NCBI GenBank assembly: GCA_036925085.1
Contig: JAUPFP010000024.1
Span: 696,001-760,000, forward strand
Reading direction: 5' to 3'
DNA from: Brachycybe producta
Lineage: Eukaryota; Arthropoda; Diplopoda; Playtdesmida; Andrognathidae
DNA length: 64,000 bases
Below, in pieces: positions 13,001-26,504 of the stretch. The notes below the pieces were generated by a model. It searched no databases. It saw only the letters and a list, made by a program, of their open reading frames with translations, and was not told where the DNA came from. The translations under genes and the position numbers were made by a program. Position 1 is the first letter of the stretch. Each line of letters starts with the position of its first letter.

Positions 13001-16000
13001 CAGTTGTTTCAAGACAATATAAGTGTGATGGTGATGATGATGATGACGTTGATGATACTGACAGTGATGGTACTGATGATGAGAGTCAATGGTAAGATCC
13101 TAGCTATTCTAAGAAAAAAATAAAAAGAGAAATGATCATCGATCAACCATAGAAAAAAACGAAGAAGTAAAAAAAAGGTGTTTATATTTTACTATTTTGT
13201 GCGTCACCAAGTGGCGTCATTCCAACAAAGAGTAAAGTTAGCAAACAGATGGCGTTGATCAATCAAAAGTTAGGCAAAACAAATGGTTTTGTTAATTCTG
13301 TTTTATATGCCATTAAATTGTTGAGCTGCTCATAAAATACTTAATATTATGGAATTTGCAATACATACTTGCAACTGTATTATCTACATTACATGTACGT
13401 GTCATCTTTAGGTGGAGGTTTCTTGGTCCACCATAATAGAAACCATCACCACCACTGAATTCAATGTGGTGTTCCCATCTTTAGACTTAATATTATTATT
13501 ATATACCCTGGCAATTATCATGTTTTATTTTTGTAACTTGTTTTTGATGTCCTTTGAGAATAGAAATGGCAAAAGTGGGGAACATTTGTTTGAAAATAAT
13601 GCTATGACATTGAAGGATTATTGTTCCTTAGTTGCCTCCTTACCTCCTGTTAAAAGTTAAAACTTAAAATCATGGTTTTTTCTTCTTCAAAACAAATTTG
13701 AAGCTATTACTTGTTCTTAATTTGTGTTCACTAATGTAACAATTTGGTGTGTGGTCAAACTGACCATCAACTTCATCCAGTTTGTACTGTTTTATTATTT
13801 TATTAAAGGAGTAAACATCGTTTGAATTTGGATCCAAGTTAACAAAAGAAAAAAAAGTGTAGCATGTGTAAGATAGAGATAATACAATTACTAAGAAAAA
13901 GTTGTTCGGACTTTATTATCTCTATAGAGCCTTTATAATGTTTTATATAAGTGCACTTAACTGTTATTACCAGTGAAAATGATTGTGTTCAGTGTTATGT
14001 AAAAATAATGTTCTCATTTTTTGTTGTTTATTGTGTGTGGGGGTGGGAGGCTGAGATGTGAGGGCATTGAGGGGGAGGGGGAGGGGGCAATGGCCTGGCA
14101 AGTTACGCTTGCCTGATGAAAGTGACCATCAGACACAAATAAAATAATTCATAATTTGATTTAATAAGTCATTGGCACAAATGACGGCAAGTGAATGTTG
14201 TTTTTTGAAACATAATATTATACCATCAATGCATCAACATACAAAGAGTCGCCTTCTTTTGTTTCTCAAGTTGCCACATGACATTGACCCAATTTATAAC
14301 ACGCAACATGGAAAATCCCCCCGTAATATACATACAGTATATATGATAAGTGTGGTTATGGATGAAAACTGATACTGTCCAGTACCAAAATGGACATCTA
14401 ACTCATCTTTAGTTTTAAAAAAATACAGACACAAGGGACATTATAATAATGTGCATGTTTGCATGTCATTTGTCTTTGTTGCCAGTTGAAGAACAAAAAA
14501 ATATGTTGAAACCTGTGCCAATAAAAAAGGGATAATGAACTTGATGGCAGTTTTTGGTTTTGTCTGTATGATTGGAAAAGTATTTCAAAATCTCGTTTGA
14601 ACATGACAAGACAGAGAGAAAGAGAGAGATAGAGATAGTATCGCAAACATGATTAAGTGGGTGCTAGGATTTTCTCATATTACAACAAACTACTTCGGAT
14701 TCCTATTGACACACTGCGGGCACATTCCAATACCCAAACATGCCGCTTTTTTTGTTCTATCATTTTTGCACCTGGCTCTTTTTTTAACATTTCATACTAA
14801 AACCACGACAGAGTAGCAAATTAGGTTAATTTGTGTTCTCTATTTTAACTAAACTGCTTGAATGGTAACATATTTATTTAATAGCAAACTTGCAAACTTT
14901 TTTGTTGAAGTTAGCAAAATCGGGCACGCTTGTAGATTTAATTCTAAACACTTATTGGAAGATGGTGTAGTTGTTAAAGTGTTGAACTTAACTTTTGAGT
15001 GTTGAGAATTAAGAAGTTGTGAACATAAGAGGGAGGAGGTGTTCTGTCCAATGTTATAGATATTGTCTACGTAAATCCTGTTTGGCAATTGTGGGTGTTA
15101 CAGAGAGATAGAGACAGAGTGATTACATTGATGGCTTAACAGAGTTGGGGAATTCTTCGAAGTTTCAATGTGAATTATTAGGTGAAAATGTTATGGACCA
15201 TGTAAAAGTTGTTGCGGCAGTGTGAAGTCAAAGCTAAGAGATGGTTGGTTGTTAGGGGGAGGGGGCGCATAAGATGTGCCAATTGGCGTCGCCGTCTAGA
15301 CCAACGCAGCAGGATTCAAACCTTTGGCTGGCGGCAAGGCATATTGCTTATTTCACACAAGTTTCAGTTTCTGTTTATGTATACATTATATTGTATTAAC
15401 ATTATCCACAATGTAGAATTTATAGATTGGTAATACTGTAATATATGACTATTATATGAGAAATTTCAGCTACAATCTTAAACATTCTAAAGGTGTTTAG
15501 AACTACTGATGTTGTTGTTGTTTATAATGGGGATTGTTCATTTTTTTACTAATATTGGCAATACAAGTTTTAAAGACACATTACTTTATCAAGAAACACA
15601 AGTGGTTCTTCACGTTGAAATTATATATTCCACTAGATAATGGAGTGACTTGACTTTTTTTTTTTAAAAAAAATGTTGTTAAATTGTTAATAAGTGTTTT
15701 GGCTTCAATTGGGGAGGCATATGTAGTTGAGCGTCTGTTTCATACTGTTGTTTTTGCCCGTAGGCTTCTTCCTTTAGGAGCGTGTGTCTTTTGTTTGTTT
15801 GGTTAATAAGTGGTTCTAGGTGTCATCAACCAAACAGTGTATTTTTAAAATATGTACTTAGTGATACTCATTCAGTTAATGGTTTCTTACGAGCTGAAAA
15901 CTTGAACCATATTCAGATATTAAGCATATTATGGATGGAAAAGGGCACCAAAGAAGACAGTGCAGCAAATATGCATGTAATCACTTAATAAAATTTACCT

Positions 16001-17310
16001 GGTTAACACAATTGTGGCTCAGTTTGTACAAGATCATGATTATGTATTTTGTCATTGCGTGTGTGTTATTTTATGAGTGCAAGAGTATAAGATAAGTGAC
16101 AAACAATTCTTAGAACACTTAAAAATACATAAGAGAAAGAGAGTGAAATGTGTTCGAATTGAATTTGATTGGTAAAGGTGATGAACCTGATTCATTTAGT
16201 ATACAGTGTGTGTATGTTTGTATATAGGTAAAGTGAATGGTTGGGGGGGCGGCTGTTTTAGAAACCTACAAAAAGGTGTTGTTGAGATCAAAGGAATGGC
16301 CGAAATGTAATGGAAGAAGAGGGAGATAATAAGATATTGCAAACGAGGTAGAAACTGGCAGTGAGTGTGGCCACTGGCCTCGACAGCTCACTAGTTAGAT
16401 ATTGAGGTGCAAAAACATGTCGACAGGATATTTTTTTTTTTGTATTTTCTTTTCCATCATAACTAAATGTATAGAGGCAATCATGGATAACTGGGTCCAA
16501 ATCACAGGACTGGCCCGAGGAAAGGTGTAGAGGTGGGTCATATAGAATCTAGTTAGGCGGAGGCAGTGGCAGTTGGCGGCGGGCATCTTTTTTTCTGTTT
16601 TTTTTTTTTTTTTGCAGTTCAATAAAGAAAGACTAAACTGTGGAATGTTGTTGGAAAAAACAAGATGAAGATTGCCATTATTGAACTTGAAATTTAGATA
16701 AAATATTAATGAATGACCTTGACACTGGAGGGCGCTAATAATCTGTCATTTTTCAATTGCTTTTCTTTTATTGTGTGGCTGTTATGGGATCAAATAATGG
16801 ATTATGTTATAGTAGTTATCTTTGTGACTGTGTCCACAATTGTGCATTTTTGGTCATGAGGTTTTTTTTCTTCCATCTGCATAATCTCTTCAACACATCT
16901 TTTAAATTCCTTTTTGCGGTTTTCTCTATTTGCGCTGATTCATGTCATAATTATAGGTTTCTTTGTGTGTTGTAGGTTTTTTATGGCACTTAAAAGACTT
17001 ACCCATTGGTAGATTAAGTCCAGACATTTGTTTGTAACTATAATGGCTAATCCTGTTTTTATGTATGGATTGTTGATTGAAAAGAACGGTTTTGCTGTGC
17101 ATCAGACATCGAAATTCAATTACAAACAAAACTTTGGTTATAAATCACCCACATACTTGTACAACAAATATAGGGTATTGTACAATATCCATATTGTACA
17201 TTACTATTTATTAAATTGGTCTTTGCATTTTTAGTGTAGGCCTATATGGTTTATTATATAGACTAAAGCAGCAATCACAATTACAATATTTACAACAAGA
17301 TTCACTTGCT
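10008..17310. other. Gene-free sequence with simple repeats
   Basis: No exon could be supported on either strand. It contains GA-rich tracts (about 10974-11050), a poly-G tract near 12763-12777 and GAT-type repeats near 13027-13080. Scattered open frames of 60-90 codons lack homology that I recognise or paired splice sites. Confidence 0.5.
12763..12777. repeat. Poly-G tract (15 G)
   Basis: Uninterrupted guanine run in a TG-rich context. Confidence 0.9.
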
Positions 17311-17425
17311 AAGGGTTGAATTCGTAATGATTGCTAAATCAAAGATTTTGCTAAACTCATAAACTTTTGATAGGAAGTTTCATGTAAAAGTCGATGAGTT
17401 TAGCAATAGATATGATTTAAAATCC
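17311..17425. mobile_element. MITE family D, copy 2
   Basis: Palindromic element with 'gctaaactcataaactttt' and, in inverted form, 'aaagtcgatgagtttagca' around a short loop. It starts 'aagggttgaatt', comparable with the family tip seen at 2251-2261. No coding capacity. Confidence 0.6.
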
Positions 17426-18179
17426 ATTAAAGAGTCCGATCTGAAGTGTTTTTGATTAAATTGCATTTGTCAAATGTGATGATCTACTTGCAAGACATGC
17501 AGTTGTTTCTTGCATGCTAGACTGCAGAGACTTGCAACATATCGTGCAAGATTTAAAGCCATATTTGACTTCCTTCTTGCTGCACTAAATCGTGCTGGGA
17601 TGGGAAAAAAGTATGATTTCCACTTCCAATACAATATGTGTGTGGATGCAAATTGCTTTAAGAAGCTGATAAGAAGCCGTAAATCCTTCCTTATATTCGT
17701 GTTTGCATGGCAACATTTTATGATTTTAAGTTGCTTGCAATGACAGAATGTGGACTTAAATTACATGAAGACATCAACTTTGAATCGTTTTGTTTAAAAG
17801 GGAGGGAAAGGGAGATAGATAGAGAGAGAGAGAGAGAGAACAGAAATTCCTCAACTGTCTACCTTTATGTTGATTGACCGGAGGCCATCGCATACAGACT
17901 TAGGCCCTGCTCTGCTCTTGTTTTGTACCTCTTCTTCTTGTCGGCATATTTTTTTTAGTGTGTGGCTCTTCCATGTTTTGGACTTTTTAAAATGTGGGGC
18001 GATGGATGATTGTTGTTGTGGGTTTGGCCATCCATCTTAAGCTGGTGGTCTCACTCACTCAAAAAAATATATATATACACGTGTATACGTGCCCTGTTTG
18101 TACACAATGCCGACCAAGCACTTCAGGAAGTGTGCTCCCATGGGGCTAATGATGGACCGGTCAGGAGAAATACCTAATT

Positions 18180-18189
<10 letters not shown>

Positions 18190-18218
<29 letters not shown>
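18190..18218. repeat. Poly-G tract (29 G)
   Basis: Run of 29 guanines directly after a T run. Confidence 0.95.
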
Positions 18219-18219
<1 letters not shown>

Positions 18220-18469
18220 TAGGAAAACCTTTTGCTTTTTTTTGGGCCACCACTCTGCTTATTTTTTCAATACCTCTGTTATTATGTTTATTGTTAGCAT
18301 AGTGGAAATTCAACTAAATTTTACCGTTATATAAAGTATATACGTAACTAAAAATAACTGAATAACCGAACTTAACGTGATTAAGTAATTTAGCAGCTGT
18401 TTTTTCTCTCGTCGTACACAAATTGTACATCAATGATGATAATGTGTTATGGCGCTCATCATCATCATC

Positions 18470-18516
<47 letters not shown>
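18470..18516. repeat. (ATT)n microsatellite
   Basis: About 15 tandem ATT trinucleotides, followed about 25 bp later by a (CT)n tract (18539-18565). Confidence 0.95.
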
Positions 18517-21500
18517 GATGGGGCAGTACTTGTTTTTGCTCTCTCTCTCTCTCTCTCTCTCTCTATTGTGTGTGGCAGTCCGACTGTTAGTTTAGCACCC
18601 CTTTTTATATTATCCAACACAACATTTCAAAGAAATACAACAACAAAGAAGTACCGCAGGCACCTGTGATTATGTGTTTTTACCTGTCAGAGAAAAAAAA
18701 GAGATTGACCACCCAGTCACTATTTGTATAAACTTAACCTATCAACAACAACTATATATATGTAAATTTGTTAGTGTTTTTTTTTTCTTGTATATTTACT
18801 CAAACAATAAAAAAGTGAACAGTAGATTTTTCTGTAAATATGGTGATGTGTGTGTGGAACTGAATTACTGTAATTATATACATGTACATACAAGTGTCAC
18901 TATGTAACACTTCAATTAATAAGTACAAAAAAAAAGTGAAACAGACACAGAAATTATTTCTAAGGAGCTTTTTTCTCCCTCTTATTTATTCTATACTGGT
19001 TTGAATTATAAAGTACTTTTTAAAATGCCAAAATTTTAAACAATACTTACAAAGTGATCTTAGTTTGTGATTTAATTGCATTTGGTTTTACCAATACCAA
19101 AAACAGTCAATTCTCCCAACTCATTAGTGAATTTGTAATACCACCATACTTTAATGTGTCCAGATTGCATTTTGCATTTGAAACAAAAATAAAGGAGGAG
19201 GAGGAGGAGGACCTGAGTTTCCAACTTTTCATTTTACATAATACAACGTCCCCCATTGAGAGATAGAATGCATATACCATTTATTACTATATAATTATGT
19301 AAACTATTTCATAAATAGTTCTGTTCATTTCTTAACTTTATTACAGATCTTTTTTGTTTGGTCGTTTCATTGACTTATTTATATAAGAAAAGTTAAAACG
19401 TTGTTGATGTTTTTAATCCGTTTTATTTTACAAAAAAAAAAATTTATATCAACTTAAGATAAATGATTGAACAACTAAGATAAAAACTAAAATAATGCGC
19501 ATATTCATTCCTATAACTGATGCATTCACTTTCAACTTAACTGTCCCAAACATTTCCTGTAATTTTCTTTGGCAAATTACTACTACTACATGCATGCATT
19601 ATGTAGTTGTTGTACAGTATACTTACTACAGTACTTAGAATTTGGAAATATCAAGGAAGCAAGCATATTACTTATTTTTTATGTTACTTTTCATGTCGTT
19701 TAACTCTTTTTAATGTGTTTTTTTTAAAAAACCCCAAAGAAACAATGGGACCCCCCCCCCCCCCCCCTTTATCTTAAATCCGAAAGTCTTTTATTACAAA
19801 TGCTACGGTTGAAGAAAATAACCCCTAACGTTTTATGGCAGGTGTTTTTTTTTTACTTTTTGGTTATAATATGGTGTGGGAGTGTTTTATTACGAGTTGT
19901 AATATCAATTAATGTCTCCAGATATAGTTTAGAAAAATAACCATCTTCTAACTGGGCTACATTGTTCAAGTGAAGACATTACCATTCATCATAACATTTT
20001 TTATTTGGTCTTCTTTTTAAAATCTATAATTTGTGTCTAGTTTTAACGGCACTTTAATTTCGTCTTTTTTTTTTCTCTCTCTACAAATAGAATATAATCT
20101 TATTAATTATCATATTTAACAGGTTAGTTTATCTATTCAGGTGGTTAGGTTATGTCGTAACTATTGTACCTGTGTGTGTTTGTTAAGACAAGAGTTGTAA
20201 CCACTAACTGGTTTACACAGGCAAGTGCCAATTTATACTGGGGCACCTACATATTCACACTGTGCAATGGTAGCGCTATCAGGGTTATGAGTTTTGAACT
20301 GCACATGTGTGCTGAGTGCTTCTTTCATTGAGAGTAGAATCTACATTGTCTGCGTGTGGTAACAACATGCTTTCAAAATGGTAGACTGGTATTTGCTTAT
20401 GATACTATTTTTTTTTTAAAAAAAAATACATTTAGCACTTTTAGCAAAAGAAAGAGATGGAGTCAGACTTCTACTGTTCTTTCGGAATGTAATGGTAAGA
20501 TTACATGTGCACTTTTTGAATCCAATAAATTGTCAGATGTAAACCTACCATAAGTCTACTTCTATTGCAGTTAAATTATCTGATTCTGGTTCAAACTTTG
20601 CAAAATAAAATGGAAAACTCTTGAAATGTCTTAAGTGACCTCGAGAGACTGGCGTGCCAACATGGCTGAGTAGAGCTGTGTAGACAGCACAAGTAGCAAA
20701 GCAAGCATCTGAAATTTCTGCTTCACTTACCACACTAATTGTTTGCGTGTGGCTCCCGTTAGGCACATATATAGAATTATTTTTCACAAATGCCAATCTT
20801 ATATATATATATTATATATGAAATTACTCTCACTTTTTCATGATATTTTTTGTTAGCAAATTTTTTTTCTTCTTCCCCTTGCTTATTCGTCACTCATTGC
20901 GATGATTAATATCGTTCTTGGTTGACTACGAAAATGCTTTACCATCCATCCATCGTCCTTGCTATTTCAAAGACTCCACAGAGAGAGGAGGAGGAGGAGA
21001 GAGAGAAATAGTGAGATGAAAAAATTTCCTCATAGCGCTGTATCTATATTTAGTATAGTCCATGATGAGATAGGCCTACCAATAAAACATATAGTGACTA
21101 GTGTGACACCTTCAATAGAATAAACACTTACAATGTAAGTTCTAAAATAATATGAATTATGTATACAAATAAGAGTAATTTATTAATATGTATAGTATAG
21201 CTCATGTACAAAGTACCATTTGTTAGAATGTATTGGCCAATATGTTGTCACACTTGATCTAAATTCTGGACCAAAGTCTTCTTTGAATCACCAACTAGTC
21301 TACGCTGCAATTTGGCTTCATTTTTAAATCATCTTTTTGTAGTTATGTCACCATGACCTGGTACACGATATTTGTCATCAACTCGTTAGTTGGAGGCATT
21401 CTATATATTTTGTGTGTGTGTCCTGGATTCGTTTCTAGTTTCTCAGTGATATTTGTCACAAATTGGAATTGGGTTTTTTACTTGCAGCTGCAAAAAAATG

Positions 21501-24104
21501 CATTGTACATAACGCTTTGTAAGGTATCAATTGTAGTGTTGCAGCCAAACAATGTTTCTTTAGCTTTGTTAGCTGGAGAACGCAAAAGACAGTTCTTTAC
21601 TGATGTTTTCTTACAGTTGTGTACAGTGTACTGCGTATGCATAATTTTTTTTTTCTTCCTTTTTGCTTTAAATCCTATTTCTGGATTCTCTGGAGCAAAA
21701 CAAAAGGGTCTGTCTAATTTCAAAATGTGTCAAGGATGTTCGTTAGAAAGAAAAGGGGTGGTTTGGTTATTGGTGGGTATTAAGAGATACTTTTTTTCTA
21801 GGGGCCAAAGCAAGATTTACCTTGCTTCGTCTTCTGTGTAACATGCTTCGGATGGCATTTGCCCAAAATTTAGTTATTTCAATGTAAAATGGTTGACTAC
21901 TAATGCAATAGAAAAGATAAACTGTTTACGTTCAAATTAGTCTAGACAGATGGCTTATTCGGATTCTTTCGCCTTCCATGCATAATTGCAGAGTTTAAAC
22001 CGTTGGCAAACTGCTTTTTGTAACAATTACAATTTTCTAAATGGAGGCATTGTGTGGCCATTTCACGCGATTTTGGTTTCTTTTTGTCATACATTGGTGG
22101 CTACATACAGCCTTCTACATCTATTATAATACTCAAGACTCGTTACCATTTAAAACAAACGTACAATTTGTCTCCAACCCCTAATTTGTGGACTTATATA
22201 GTATGTTTGTTGGTTAATGGTGGGAATGCTTTTCAGTATCGAGCAACCCAATTTTTAAGTGTAAAAGATTTTTGCCTTGCCTGCCTTTATTTTCAATTTG
22301 CTTTACGCAAATGACATTCAGATGCTGATAGTGTGTTTGTTTTTATTACATTTAGAATAACTAATTTGGAAATAAATCAGATATATTGTACATTTACAAT
22401 GGAGGTATACATTTTGTACAAAATTGAGGCCCAACCCAGCCCTGAAAACTTTGTAGTAAGCCTTGCCTATTGTAGCCCATAAGGTCTATGAAGTTCACGG
22501 GCTGGACTTTTGTGAAAGCCTAGTAACCTATACCAGGCCTTCAAAGTCCATGAGCTGAGTTTTTACAAAAGCTCACCAGGTTCATGAGGCCCGCAAACAT
22601 TTTCGAGGCTCGAAAGGTCTACGAAGACCGTGGACTTTAAGAAATTGTTTGCTCTCATGCCCACAGGCCTATGGGCTTTATATAGGTCTCTATGATTATA
22701 GTAACGTGATGACGAGTATAATAATGCATGACGAAATTGCAGCTGTTTTACTGTTCTGGTCCAATTTCGTTTTTTCTCTTCCATTACTAATCTTAGTAAT
22801 CAATTGTTTTGTTAAGCTTATGTCTCTTTTCTTCTTCTGAATGGATCTATTTGTTCTCGTAGTTTTTTGTATTTAAAAATATAAATTTTAATGGTTAAAA
22901 CTAAACACGGTCTTACTAAACTGCGATTCTCTAAATATACTACAAGGTAAACACATTTGATTTTAATTGTTTTGCGTGTTTAGATTCAGGGCCTCATTAG
23001 AAATTATTACTTGAATGCGTGTTTTAAAAATTATAATATTCTGCATGCCATTGTGTTTTTTTATTACCAATTGTACCATGTTTCTTGGTATGTGTGTGAA
23101 TTGTTAAATTTCTATAAGTAAAAGATTTGACTTCCACATAATTATCACTGTAACTGGTGTCATGTTGCATGTCTGAGCAAAGTATAAGAATGTGGAAACA
23201 ATTGAAAAATGCAAACATGCTTTTTAAAATTCCTTAGATAGTTTTGACAACCGCACACGGATAAAAGACCGGTGTCGCTTCTGGGTTTGTCAAAATAAGG
23301 TGTTTGAAAGGAATTTTTTGAAGAAAATTTAGAAGTGTCTTTTTAAGACATCATCATCAGCAAATGGTGAAAAGTTTCCTGTCTTAAAGTCTTATTGGAA
23401 TGACATGTTCTTTTCTAGTTACTAACAAGACAAGATCAGGGTGTGTGCGCGCATGTTGTCAAACATTATTACGTTTTAATTGTGATGCTTATATATATAC
23501 GAACTCTCGAAGTCTTCTAAAACTTCTATCAATAGTTTTTTCAAGGTATTTGAGGCTATTGTACACAATATTTGTGTGCCCCATTAGGTTTTTTTCTTCC
23601 TACAACTATCTTGAGGTAGGTTGTTATCGGTTTTAGTATAGTTATATTATGGAGTGCCATGGGGTTGGACTCTGAAGAAAAAGTTTTAAATTTCCAAAAG
23701 CTTTCATGTCCATCACCTCGCCCTCTGATGGATTTATGTTGCAGACATTTAGGCCTATAGGTGTTTCTGAAGTGGGGACATCAATCAGGTAGTGCCGAAA
23801 GATTTCAAGGCATGTAAATACCTACACCTACCTCTTCAACTGAGATGGGAGAGAGAGAGACGATGTGCCTGAAGCCTGTGGTCAAAAAGTAAACCTTCTA
23901 ATTGTGCCGACCGACTCTTCTTTGCTGCATGCAACAGATTCTCCCAAAAAAAATTACTTGCATGCGCCTAAAGCAAACAATATTATTATTATTTGGTATG
24001 GATTGACTAGGCCATGTACATAGAAAAACGATGCAAAAAATGATCCTACAAAAAAAAAAGCATTGTAGCAAATTTATTAACGGATCGGTTATGAACTTAT
24101 GATT

Positions 24105-24417
24105 AGGGCTCGGATTTTTATGAAATGTCAAGCAAATGTTTCTCAATTTGCACTGTGGCCTAACAGCCAATTGTAAAGTAACATTCCTGTTTAGATAAAC
24201 CAACAATTATTGTTATTTTAATCGAAAACACTGATTAGAGGCTATAAATCTAGTTGACAACTGATTGTAACTAGACATTTAGCCTCTGAAAGATCCATTT
24301 TGATTACAAAGAAAAGTATAATTACAGTTGCTAGAATGTTGATGATTACTTCACAGTTGGCACTTGGACGACAAATTTAGAAATATTTGCTTGATAATGC
24401 ATAAAAATCCGAGCCCT
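24105..24417. mobile_element. MITE family C with TA flanks
   Basis: Bounded by inverted 'agggctcggatttttat' (24105-24121) and 'ataaaaatccgagccct' (24401-24417). Further inward the arms remain complementary ('tcaagcaaatgtttct' against 'agaaatatttgcttga'). If the tips begin at GGGCTC, both flanks read TA, which suggests Tc1/mariner-type targeting. The centre (24236-24293) holds a smaller palindrome, 'gaggctataaatctag'/'ctagacatttagcctc', resembling family B tips. Confidence 0.65.
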
Positions 24418-24804
24418 AGTTATGAAAATTTAATGAATGACTCATTTGACAGTCATTAAAAGAAAATCTTAAGTTTTATATACGTTTTTTTTTGTGTGTG
24501 AAGACTTTAGTGGTTCCTTCTTTGAAGTTTTCTGATCATATTCTAAATGCTTTTTTTATGTCTCTGGTCTTATAATGTACACGAATTGCAAGAGTACCTT
24601 AATTTCGAGGTCTTCTCTCCTGTGGATTTTGTCAGCAGGTCTTCAATAGGGGATTCAATGTAAGCTTTGATAGTTATAACAGATTATGATTGTTAACACC
24701 TTTGATGTTGTACACATTCACTCCGCCAGTCCAATTCAGTACACATAACGGTTAAATCATGGGAAAATATGTAACCCCTGTTGTCATTTTTTCTCTTATG
24801 TCAG

Positions 24805-24839
<35 letters not shown>

Positions 24840-25647
24840 GGGAAATAAATGTTCCTAAGTGTATTAGTAGTAGTAATAAAACGTGCATATGCTTGTATAA
24901 TGTATATAGAAATTGTTCAATAGATACAGCACTATCAATGACAGACGCATTTATCAGGCTAAGCCAGAAGTTTTAGAGCCTGGACTCTTTAAGTATTAAA
25001 TTTAGGGATATTTTTTTTCTCAAAGTGATGATAATAATAATGGATTTTATCTACTTTTTTTTTCTTCAAAATATATGACGAAAAAACAAATTTTAAAGAA
25101 GGTTGTAAGAACATTATGAGTCATATACTCAGTATTTATTATGTCTTTGAAATGGTGAAACATATTGAACCAAAAAAAAGTTAAACAGTTAAATTTTAAA
25201 CTACTTTTTCTTTTTAAATGTGTACTTAGACACACATAATAGAAACTGATGCTGTCACCCTTGAATAATATGTTAAAAGAGTGAGTGAGTGACAAAGGGG
25301 GAATAACCCTTTGATGCTCAAGAAATTAGATTGAGCTAGACCTTGAGCAAGTGCCAAATTTGATTTCATAAACACACATGTATATAGGCACATACAGTAT
25401 ATACTGTGTGTGTACTTGTACATATTGAGGAGGGTCTGTAAAATGCGTATAACGTAAATATAGCAAGATGTAAGTATTAATTTTCTACGAATAGGTTGTT
25501 TATTGTTTTTTCTAAAGAGGGTATTGCACGATTTCGAAATGGCTCTTGCCTTTTTTTTTTCTTTTGATAGTATGGATCATTGAATTGATGAAACCAAGCA
25601 TGATGACGATGATGGCAAAGAACAATTTGGTGTAAAGTCTGTAACAT

Positions 25648-25966
25648 GTAATTTATCAGTAATTGCATTATTAAATTATCGCATCATTTCATAATGCGAA
25701 TTATAGTTGAAATTTACACAAGTTTTCTAGTTTATTCTGCGTGTAATATTAATGATTTTGCTTAGTGAAATGTAGTGCTAAACTTATAAACTTCTGAAAG
25801 TTTGTAATTCACCAGTAAATTACATTATTTAATTATCGCATCATTTCATAATGCAAATTACCAATTACAGTTGAAAACTACACAAGTTATTGAGTTTATT
25901 CTGTGAGTGGTATTATCAATGATTTTTAAAGTCAAAGGTATTGCTAAACTCATGAACTTTAGATAG
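25648..25966. repeat. Tandem duplication of a ~155-bp unit
   Basis: Two successive diverged copies (about 25648-25800 and 25804-25966) share 'ttatcgcatcatttcataat', 'cacaagtt', 'agtttattctg' and 'gctaaact.at.aactt'. The unit ends in family D hairpin words ('gctaaactcatgaacttta' followed by 'atgagtttagcac'), so the duplicated unit includes part of a family D MITE. Confidence 0.65.
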
Positions 25967-26422
25967 TTTTATGAGTTTAGCACTAGCTCAAACTTATCAA
26001 TTAGTAAGAATATGGCTGGTTTGTATAAGTATAAAAATTTGAGGGTGTCTTAACAAAAAAAAGGCAGTAGCTGTATATTATATTTATCCATGCATTTTAC
26101 TATGTAGGCTTTTTCATTCAAAGTAACTAGTCCTATAATTAGAAAGAGGTAAATTTGCTATTTGCATTTTTAAATTGCCGATAACAACACCTGCATTCCT
26201 TTTTTTTTAAACCTACCATCTAGATAAATAAGATAAGGTATATACTGCAATTATTGTCAGTTGCTTTAGAAGAGGAAATTTATATGAAATGAGTTGCAAG
26301 ACAATTTTTTCTTTCTCTCTTTGAAAGCTGGTAGAAAATTTAGTTAGCAATTGTTAATGTGCCTCATCATCACATTTCTCTACATGTATATATCGTCGGA
26401 AGAACAACAACTAAATTGAAAC

Positions 26423-26425
<3 letters not shown>

Positions 26426-26499
<74 letters not shown>
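26426..26499. repeat. (AT)n microsatellite
   Basis: About 37 uninterrupted AT dinucleotides. Confidence 0.95.

Positions 26500-26504
<5 letters not shown>

Larger units (their letters stand above)
17426..24104. other. Gene-free sequence with simple repeats
   Basis: No supported exon. The 20190-20340 stretch has weak tRNA-like words ('aatggtagcgctatca' and, downstream, 'gttttgaactg') and may be a decayed tRNA-derived SINE. The 22435-22680 stretch contains loosely repeated phrases of about 55 bp ('aggtctatgaagttcacggg', 'aggccttcaaagtccatgag'), consistent with a degenerate tandem repeat. The rest is AT-rich. Confidence 0.45.

Noticed and set aside
15209-15433. GC-richer patch with a tRNA B-box-like word on the minus strand ('ggtttgaatcc')
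   Set aside because: No convincing A box or cloverleaf; at best a decayed SINE.
16288-16550. Minus-strand open stretch of about 87 codons
   Set aside because: No recognisable domain, uncertain acceptor at its upstream edge, and no other exon nearby; likely chance.
20190-20340. tRNA-like words ('aatggtagcgctatca', 'gttttgaactg')
   Set aside because: Cannot be folded into a complete tRNA; possible SINE remnant only, with no second copy seen in the window.
20545-20796. Minus-strand frame of 83 codons of mixed composition
   Set aside because: No motif recognised and no splice partners; flanked by AT repeats.
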